DNA of 46,102 bases, taken from the NCBI GenBank assembly GCA_002362135.1, contig DETO01000002.1, forward strand, positions 3,868-49,969. Reading direction: 5' to 3'. Source of the stretch: Ruminococcus sp. UBA3286. Lineage in GTDB: Bacteria; Bacillota; Clostridia; Oscillospirales; Ruminococcaceae. The translations under genes were made by a program, and so were the position numbers. This document shows, in pieces, positions 40,463-46,102 of this stretch (the stretch's first letter is position 1; each line of letters begins with the position of its first letter). Below the pieces are notes generated by a model. That model did no database searches. It saw nothing but the letters and a program-made list of their open reading frames with translations, and was not told where the DNA came from.

Positions 40463-41013
40463 CGCCGCGCCTTTCTGCGAATTTCTCTTCTGCGCTTTCT
40501 GATATAGCGAAACGCCGCTTTTTCACCCTTATCGTCAAGAAGCCGCAAGAGAAATTCCAGTTTCGCGGCAGTCTGCGCTTCAATTTTTCGCTTCGGTTTG
40601 GATTTCAGAAAATATTCAAGCGGCATACTATTGTTATACTTCTCTTTATTGTATATCTTTGACGCCGCAACTCTGTCGCAGAACATTTCAAATATGAAAT
40701 CGTCGGGCATTCTTACAGGATCAAGCGTACCTGTTTTTGGGCTGTAATCCGTCCAGTATTCAAAATGATGGCGATTTCTGCCCTTATGGTGCATCCATGC
40801 GCTCGACGCGCCTTTCAGTTCTCTTTCGCGCTCATTGGGACTGCGGCTTCCCTGAAAATAAAGAACTCCGGGAATAAACTCCGTCGGGGAATATTTCGAA
40901 AGATCATGAAGCAGACCGCGCCTGAATATACCGGCCTTGAAACAATGGAGCATTACCATATGGCGATGACTGTTGACAGTTCTGAGATGACCGAAAAAAT
41001 TTTTTATCAGCAT
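40459..41013 (-). CDS. DUF5662 family protein
   Basis: A 184-residue protein matching DUF5662, a family of Clostridia and Bacilli with HLRTVNSHRHMVMLHCFKAG and an HD-like LLHDLSKYSPTEFIPG motif, which suggests a metal site. The C-terminus is strongly basic. Function is unknown; an HD-type hydrolase is an inference from the HD motif. The ATG follows GAGG. It lies 12 bases after lacI and overlaps the GH3 gene (ATGA), so the three form one operon. Confidence 0.82.
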   Translation of the reverse strand: MLIKNFFGHLRTVNSHRHMVMLHCFKAGIFRRGLLHDLSKYSPTEFIPGVLYFQGSRSPNERERELKGASSAWMHHKGRNRHHFEYWTDYSPKTGTLDPVRMPDDFIFEMFCDRVAASKIYNKEKYNNSMPLEYFLKSKPKRKIEAQTAAKLEFLLRLLDDKGEKAAFRYIRKRRREIRRKARR

Positions 41014-41025
41014 TTTCTAACCTCG

Positions 41026-42048
41026 CTAATTAGTATTAAGAACGCTGTCTTTAATTATAAGACGACCGCTGATTATGCGCCTTCCTGCGGCATATGAAGG
41101 ATCGGCAAGCTTACGCGCCATTATTTCCACACTGACCGAAGCCATCTGCTCAAGATCGACTTCTACCGTAGTAATGGCAGGAATGCATATATCCGACACG
41201 GTGTAATTATCATAGCCCACAACGGAAATATCCTCTGGCACTCTCACGCCCTTTGCCCGAAGAGCCGATATTATGCGAAAAGCCGTCTCATCGCTGTTGC
41301 ACACGAACGCGGTCGGCATATCGCTTGGAAAATCTATCCGCTCAAAAAGAGTACCCGTGTCGTCGCGGTCGTCAAGCAGCCATTCATTGCGATATTCAAG
41401 CCGATTTTCCATAATACATTTTATGTAGCCGAGAAAGCGGTCGTTAATGCTGCTGGTAGCGTTTATAGTGCCGATAAAGCCTATTCTGCGATGTCCCATT
41501 TCCACCAGATGATCGGTCAGGATATATCCGCCGTGAAAGCTGTCGGAATTTACGGAATCCACATTAAAGCGGCTGTCGTAGAAATCAACGAGCAGCAGCG
41601 GAATATTCGTATTTTTCAGGGCTTCAACATACTGCCTGCTGACCTGCCCGATAACTATAACGCCGTCCACTTTTCTTTCCGACAGCGTATTCGGCAGCAC
41701 CACGTTCCGCTCGTTAATACGCGTGATACATTCGTAAACAGGAAGCACGTCCATAGATGAAAGCTTGTTTGAGATATTCGCGGTAAGCTCCCAGTAAAAA
41801 GTTCCCATAGAGCCTACAAAGCGCTCGGAAGTAAGTATTCCTGCGCTTTTTCCGATTTTAGGCAGAATTGTTTTCTGCCGCGAATTACCTGTATTCGACG
41901 GTTTATAGCCCATTGCCTCGGCAGTTTCGCAAATTCTGGCGCGCATCTGATCGCTTACGCCCTCCCGCCCTGCAAGAGCGTTGGAGACGGTAACTACGCT
42001 GACGCCCAGTTTTTTTGCAATATCCAGCATTTTTACTCCGTTTTTCAT
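41026..42048 (-). CDS. LacI family transcriptional regulator
   Basis: A 340-residue LacI-type repressor. The helix-turn-helix (KMLDIAKKLGVSVVTVSNAL, about 5-24) and hinge (to about 55) are followed by a periplasmic-binding-type sugar-sensing domain with VNSDSFHGGYILTDHLVEMG and ending in an IKDSVL dimer strand. The ATG at 42048 follows CGGAGG at five bases; upstream in-frame codons are rejected because the HTH would start late. It heads the operon with DUF5662 and GH3, so it most likely controls that operon and may also act on nearby cellulosome genes (inference). Confidence 0.93.
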   Translation of the reverse strand: MKNGVKMLDIAKKLGVSVVTVSNALAGREGVSDQMRARICETAEAMGYKPSNTGNSRQKTILPKIGKSAGILTSERFVGSMGTFYWELTANISNKLSSMDVLPVYECITRINERNVVLPNTLSERKVDGVIVIGQVSRQYVEALKNTNIPLLLVDFYDSRFNVDSVNSDSFHGGYILTDHLVEMGHRRIGFIGTINATSSINDRFLGYIKCIMENRLEYRNEWLLDDRDDTGTLFERIDFPSDMPTAFVCNSDETAFRIISALRAKGVRVPEDISVVGYDNYTVSDICIPAITTVEVDLEQMASVSVEIMARKLADPSYAAGRRIISGRLIIKDSVLNTN

Positions 42049-42091
42049 ATATCCTCCGATTATTTGAGGCAATGCCGCGCAAAAATAATAC

Positions 42092-42101
42092 GGCATATGC
42101 C
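42092..42101. promoter_or_regulatory. Possible LacI-family operator
   Basis: GGCATATGCC is a perfect palindrome in the leader of lacI, followed by a related GGCAATGCC at 42068-42076. Both lie between the predicted promoter and the start codon. Confidence 0.35.
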
Positions 42102-42120
42102 TTGGGTTAATGTATCTTAA

Positions 42121-42149
42121 ATTATACCATTTTTTAAGTGAAAAATAAA
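42121..42149 (-). promoter_or_regulatory. Possible promoter of lacI
   Basis: On the minus strand TTTATT (42144-42149), 17 bases, TATAAT (42121-42126). The -35 is weak. Confidence 0.5.
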
Positions 42150-42226
42150 GTGTTTTTTGGCATTTTTGTTACATATGTTAATTTCGCGCAATATTTTTAT
42201 GCATTATGCACATAGAATATAAAGAT

Positions 42227-42251
42227 AATACCGCACGGAATGTGCGGTATT
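42227..42251. terminator. Terminator after the 54-codon gene
   Basis: AATACCGCAC (42227-42236), loop GGAAT, GTGCGGTATT (42242-42251): ten pairs. On the minus strand it begins eight bases after the stop codon of the small gene and is followed by ATCTTTAT. Confidence 0.75.
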
Positions 42252-42258
42252 ATTTTTA

Positions 42259-42423
42259 CTACTTATAATCAGGAAGATAGGGGAACAATTTTTCATATGA
42301 AAAAATCGTTTCCTCATCAGGATTTGCAGGTATCAGACCAGTCATTTCTGTAGCTGAACTTACATTTTCCAGCCCCTCGTCAAACGGATCGGGTACAGGT
42401 ATCTTCTTTTTTTCATCATTCAT
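42259..42423 (-). CDS. 54-residue acidic protein of unknown function
   Basis: A 54-codon gene between lacI and the beta-helix gene. The product starts MNDEKKKIPVPDPFDEGLEN and contains SSATEMTGLIPANPDEE and a C-terminal YEKLFPYLPDYK. It is acidic, has no signal peptide or membrane segment, and has many Pro/Asp residues. GGGGTGA lies just before the ATG and a clear terminator follows, so it looks like a complete expressed gene. I do not recognise a function with certainty. Confidence 0.7.
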   Translation of the reverse strand: MNDEKKKIPVPDPFDEGLENVSSATEMTGLIPANPDEETIFSYEKLFPYLPDYK

Positions 42424-42478
42424 AAATATCACCCCAAATCATTATTCCGCAAATCCGAAAAAAAATTCATATAATTCA

Positions 42479-42516
42479 CATTCTTTAAGATTATTTTAAG
42501 AATGAAAGTTTATAAT
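42479..42516 (+). promoter_or_regulatory. Possible promoter/operator of the beta-helix gene
   Basis: TATAAT at 42511-42516 lies 74 bases before the start codon. CATTCTT (42479-42485) and AAGAATG (42498-42504) form an inverted repeat covering the place where the -35 would be, and the -35 itself is poor. This pattern suits an activator-dependent promoter. Confidence 0.4.
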
Positions 42517-42590
42517 CATAACCATAGTAAACATTACGAACATCAATGATGAAAATAAAAATAAATTTAATGAACAGGAGTTTGATCATT

Positions 42591-45500
42591 ATGAAAAAAT
42601 CAATTTTAAAAAAACTTATCGGCGGAATTTCTACAGCAGCAGTTTCCGCGGCAGCTGCATTGACGCTTTCGGCAGTTTCCTCTCAGGCTGCCGACGTCAT
42701 GTACGGCGACGCAAACTGCGACGGCAAAGTTGAGATCGCAGACGCAACGCTTATTCTTCAGTTTCTGACCAACAAAGACGAATATCAGCTTACAGCTCCG
42801 GGAATGATCAATGCCGATTGCAGTAGTGTCGGAGACGGCGTGACTGCCTCAGACGCTCTTGCCATCCAGAAACTTGACGCAGGCGTTATAAAGGAACTTC
42901 CCGAATCATGGCTTAACGATCCCGTTACCGAGACTACATATATCCACCTCAACGGCTCGTCGGCAACCGTAGAAGGAAAATACGCCGAAGTTGACGGCGG
43001 AAAGATAACGATCACTCATTCGGGCGCTTTCTATGTTGACGGAACTCTCGACGACGGTCAGATCAATGTTAATATCGCAGATGAAACCGCTGATCCCGAA
43101 ACTGTAAAAATCTTCCTGAATAATGCCAATATTACGGGAAAATCAGCTCCCGCTATCCTCATTACCAACGCCGAAAACACATCGCTGAATCTCGTTGACG
43201 GCACGGTGAATTCTATCTCCGACGGCGATACGGCTTATGCAGGCGATAATCTTGGGGCTGCCGTTATCGAAGCAAAAGACGACATCACGGTAAAGGGCGG
43301 TACTGTAGGCGACGGAATCCTCAATATCACGGCAAATACTCAAGACGGTCTCGTATGCAACAACGATATTAAGTTTAAGGGCGGTACTGTAAATATCACA
43401 ACTCTCAACGCTACGGACAAAACCGACGCCGTTAAGGGCAAAACTTCCGTAACTGTCAAGGATTCCGCAGTTCTCAACATCGACGCGGAAGGCGACGGTC
43501 TGAAATCAAGTCAGGGAAGCGTTAATATTTCAGGCGGAACAATGGAGATAAAGGCAGGAAATGACGCTGTTCAGGGCGTTGATATCAATATTTCGGGCGG
43601 AACTCTTCTCGGCGGCGGCGATCGCGGTCTTACTTCTTCCGCAAGCACCAATATCACGGGCGGAATCGTTGTTGTGACGGCTACCGATAATCAGACCGAT
43701 CAGGCTCTTATGGCGGGAACTACTCAGGGTACTATGCTTCTTAATTTCAAGGCTTCCGCCGAGACCGACGGCTGCTGGAAAAAAGCCAATGCCCTCGTTA
43801 ATGATCATGTTACATTTGATAAATGGACTAAAAAATATGCTTTTGCAGTAATCAGTACTCCAGATATTGCAGCTGGCAAATCATATAGATTCACAAATGC
43901 TTCAAATTCAAATACTGCCGTTCACAGCGGAGGAGAAGCATTCGAACAGACTTCGCTTATCACGGTATTTGAAAATGTAGATCCCGACGGCGAAAGCGGT
44001 TCAACCGTGATCACGCCCGATTCAGGATACACTTTAAAACTCAGCGGAACTTCTATCGAATCCAGCGCACCGGCTGATACGGCTTCCGCAGACGGCGGCG
44101 TACTGACCATTTCAAAACCCGGAATTTTCGCAGTATCAGGCGAAGCTAAGGAAGTTCAGATAGTTGTAAATGTTGATAAAACAGCTTACCCCGACGGCGT
44201 TGTCGAACTTGATCTTACCGGAGCTGATATTTCAAACAGCACAACTTCTCCCATTAACGTTCAGTCCATAGGCGATGAAGTTCAGATAGTTGCCAAATCG
44301 GGTACGGTAAATACGATCTCCGACGGTTCTGCGCATTCCGAAACCTACACCGACGCCGACGGCAATGTAAACACGGTAGAGGGCGCAATTTTCTCACGGG
44401 ACGACTTAAAATTCAAGGGTACAGGCTCGCTTACGGTCAACGGAAATACCGACGACGCTGTCGTATGCAAGAATGATGTAAAGATATACAACGGCAATAT
44501 TACAGTTAATGCGGTAGACGACGGAATCCGCGGCAAGGACAGCGTTACTGTCGGAAACTCCGCAGACACGGATTTCTCCACGCTTAAACTCAGCATTAAA
44601 ACACAGCAGGGCGACGGCATAAAATCCACCGCAACAGACGCTTCCACAACTGCTAAAAATTACGGCGTTGTAACTATAAACGGCGGTACTGTTGATATCG
44701 ATTCCTATGCCGACGGAATTCAGGGCGAGCAGGACGTTGTCATCAACGGCGGCAATATAAATATACACACCTACGAGGGTTCGGCATTTACGGGTACTGC
44801 AAGCGGCGGAAATTCAGGCGGCGGCTCATGGGGCGGCGGTTTCCCCGGCGGCGGAATGCAGGACGGCAACTCCAACAAAACCGATATTTCGGCAAAGGGA
44901 ATCAAGGCTGTCGGTCTTTATGATGCAGCCGGTACAACATGGCAGAGCGGCGGTAATATTACATTAAACGGCGGAAATATCACTATCGATTCTTCCGACG
45001 ACTGCGTTCATTGCGGCGGAAATATCACGGTAAGCGGCGGTAATTTCAAGCTTGCTACGGCTGACGACGCTCTTCATTCCGACCATGATCTTACGCTCGG
45101 CGCAAACGGCGGTTCGGCAGACGATTTCGGAATTTACGTTACAAAGTGCTATGAGGGTGTTGAAGGTCAGAATATTTATCAGCACAGCGGCACGGTTATC
45201 GTTAAAGCTGACGACGACGGATATAATGCGGCAGGCGGAGCTGACGGAAGCGGAAATAACAATCAGGGCGGCTGGAATCCCGGCGGCGGATTCGGTCAGG
45301 CAGGCAATAATGTTCTCGAAATTTCAGGCGGTATCGCTATCGTTCAGTCTGCAAGCGGCGATCACGATGCATTCGATTCCAACGGCAATCTCACGATAAC
45401 AGGCGGCGTTGTAATCGCAAACGGTCAAGAGCCTCTTGACAGCGACGGCTCTAACACGGCTTCGGGCGGAACAGTTATAACGGCTTCTTCACAATCGTCA

Positions 45501-45773
45501 GGACAAATCGCAGAAAATACGCGCTTTACAGTTGCAGATCAGTCGGGAAATGTTATCGTTTCATTCATGACTATGCGTTCAATGGGCAGCATAACATTCA
45601 AGCATACTGACGGAAACGGCGTTACTGCCTACACGGGCGGAACAGTTTCGGGCGGTACTGATCTCATCGTTCTCGATGATTCGCAGACGGTTTACGCCAA
45701 CGGAACTATCAGCGGCGGAACTTCCGTCTCCGCGGGAAACTCTTCCGGTTCGCAAAATCCCTGGGGATTTTAA
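42591..45773 (+). CDS. Dockerin protein with two Cthe_2159-type carbohydrate-binding beta-helix domains
   Basis: A secreted 1060-residue protein. The signal peptide ends at SQA/A (33/34). A type I dockerin follows directly at about 36-105, at the N-terminus rather than the usual C-terminus. Two Cthe_2159 (DUF4353) domains lie at about 115-480 and 505-1050, with repeated SGG/NGG turns of a right-handed beta-helix and Gly-rich loops near 760 and 905 (for example GGGSWGGGFPGGG). In Clostridium thermocellum this family binds cellulose and acidic sugars. It may be a structural or binding cellulosome subunit. The ATG at 42591 follows AGGAG at ten bases; a longer frame from 42546 is rejected. Confidence 0.88.
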   Translation: MKKSILKKLIGGISTAAVSAAAALTLSAVSSQAADVMYGDANCDGKVEIADATLILQFLTNKDEYQLTAPGMINADCSSVGDGVTASDALAIQKLDAGVIKELPESWLNDPVTETTYIHLNGSSATVEGKYAEVDGGKITITHSGAFYVDGTLDDGQINVNIADETADPETVKIFLNNANITGKSAPAILITNAENTSLNLVDGTVNSISDGDTAYAGDNLGAAVIEAKDDITVKGGTVGDGILNITANTQDGLVCNNDIKFKGGTVNITTLNATDKTDAVKGKTSVTVKDSAVLNIDAEGDGLKSSQGSVNISGGTMEIKAGNDAVQGVDINISGGTLLGGGDRGLTSSASTNITGGIVVVTATDNQTDQALMAGTTQGTMLLNFKASAETDGCWKKANALVNDHVTFDKWTKKYAFAVISTPDIAAGKSYRFTNASNSNTAVHSGGEAFEQTSLITVFENVDPDGESGSTVITPDSGYTLKLSGTSIESSAPADTASADGGVLTISKPGIFAVSGEAKEVQIVVNVDKTAYPDGVVELDLTGADISNSTTSPINVQSIGDEVQIVAKSGTVNTISDGSAHSETYTDADGNVNTVEGAIFSRDDLKFKGTGSLTVNGNTDDAVVCKNDVKIYNGNITVNAVDDGIRGKDSVTVGNSADTDFSTLKLSIKTQQGDGIKSTATDASTTAKNYGVVTINGGTVDIDSYADGIQGEQDVVINGGNINIHTYEGSAFTGTASGGNSGGGSWGGGFPGGGMQDGNSNKTDISAKGIKAVGLYDAAGTTWQSGGNITLNGGNITIDSSDDCVHCGGNITVSGGNFKLATADDALHSDHDLTLGANGGSADDFGIYVTKCYEGVEGQNIYQHSGTVIVKADDDGYNAAGGADGSGNNNQGGWNPGGGFGQAGNNVLEISGGIAIVQSASGDHDAFDSNGNLTITGGVVIANGQEPLDSDGSNTASGGTVITASSQSSGQIAENTRFTVADQSGNVIVSFMTMRSMGSITFKHTDGNGVTAYTGGTVSGGTDLIVLDDSQTVYANGTISGGTSVSAGNSSGSQNPWGF

Positions 45774-45794
45774 TTCAGTAAAATCATATACAAA

Positions 45795-45830
45795 AAAGTC
45801 CGCAAAGAATATTAAATCTTTGCGGACTTT
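45795..45830. terminator. Bidirectional terminator between convergent dockerin genes
   Basis: AAAGTCCGCAAAGA (45795-45808), loop ATATTAAA, TCTTTGCGGACTTT (45817-45830): a perfect 14-bp stem with A/T tracts on both sides. Confidence 0.92.
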
Positions 45831-45841
45831 TATTAGCAACC

Positions 45842-46102
45842 TTATGCTATATCAGGGTTTAATGTTGAAATTTCAGCATACTTAGCAAGAATTGCAGAAG
45901 CATCACTCGGATCGACCTTACTATCATTGTTAAAGTCGAAAATCGTGGAATTGAGTACAAGTTTCTCTCCTGTTGAAAGTTCAGCATAAGCCGAAAGCAC
46001 GGTCGATGCATCGGCAGGTGTTATCGTTCCGTCGAAATCGGTATCTCCGGGAATGATATTAGTGCACACATAAGGGGCAACGTCAAAAGGATATGATTTT
46101 GC
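45842..46102 (-). CDS. C-terminal dockerin of a protein truncated by the window edge
   Basis: The last 86 residues of a protein that continues beyond base 46102; the frame is open through the edge. A dockerin with two calcium loops is clear: GDTDFDGTITPADASTVL and FDFNNDSKVDPSDASAIL, each followed by a helix ending in YAE. Both loops have standard spacing. Its sequence is unlike the other three dockerins here. A GTG near 46069 could be read as a start, but upstream residues (PFDVAPY) continue naturally, so it is treated as internal. The catalytic or binding part is outside the window. Confidence 0.85.
   Translation of the reverse strand, partial: AKSYPFDVAPYVCTNIIPGDTDFDGTITPADASTVLSAYAELSTGEKLVLNSTIFDFNNDSKVDPSDASAILAKYAEISTLNPDIA

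Noticed and set aside
44800..45320. Gly-rich repeats in the beta-helix gene, considered as a separate repeat array or CRISPR
   Set aside because: The repeats are degenerate protein-level beta-helix turns and loops in frame, without constant spacers.

Overview
The window looks like the chromosome of a fibre-degrading Ruminococcus-type Firmicute (Oscillospiraceae/Ruminococcaceae), probably close to R. flavefaciens or R. champanellensis. Three things point there: dockerin-bearing secreted proteins (two GH9 cellulases, a beta-helix carbohydrate-binding protein and one partial protein), endospore genes (spoVM, spoVG), and Clostridia-style arrangements such as the ispH-S1 fusion and the tepA/clpP-like-ftsK pair. 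The species assignment is inference. Nearly all genes are on the minus strand; the clear plus-strand genes are spoVG and the beta-helix protein.

Region 1 (1-6600) holds envelope, division and SOS functions. mreB runs off the left edge. It is preceded by DUF4321, dut, a U32 peptidase and zapA, then lexA and murC, which form an operon with a consensus promoter and a terminator. spoVG stands alone on the plus strand and ends in a terminator shared with the convergent NUDIX gene.

Region 2 (6590-20210) is a long operon that follows the Bacillus subtilis yloC-spoVM order: yicC, remA, gmk, rpoZ, priA, def, fmt, rsmB, rlmN, prpC, prkC, rsgA, thiN, spoVM, then NUDIX. coaBC (expected between rpoZ and priA) and rpe (expected between rsgA and thiN) are missing. 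It starts at a consensus promoter at 20181-20209. A second promoter overlaps the end of thiN and probably drives the 28-codon spoVM gene, which is too short for ordinary gene callers.

Region 3 (20240-26300) is a cellulosome island of two dockerin GH9 enzymes. One has a CBM4-like module, an Ig-like domain, GH9 and a dockerin; the other has GH9, CBM3c and a dockerin. Each has its own near-consensus promoter, and palindromes in the leaders look regulatory. Each has its own terminator.

Region 4 (26300-39100) begins with two membrane proteins of unknown role. A roughly ten-gene operon follows: clpP/tepA-like, ftsK, ygiQ, MBL hydrolase, DUF3006, a BaiN-like flavoprotein, a PF06541 membrane protein, cmk, plsC and ispH-S1.

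Region 5 (39190-46102) holds a LacI regulator, DUF5662 and a GH3 (NagZ-like) lipoprotein in one operon, a previously uncalled 54-codon gene, a dockerin protein with two Cthe_2159-type beta-helix domains, and the C-terminal dockerin of a further protein at the right edge.

Intergenic palindromic repeats occur at 3815, 6052, 26178 and 38220. They include a 161-bp inverted repeat whose tip carries the ftsK ribosome-binding site. I see no CRISPR array, rRNA, tRNA, transposase or prophage. No dedicated defence or biosynthetic system is visible.
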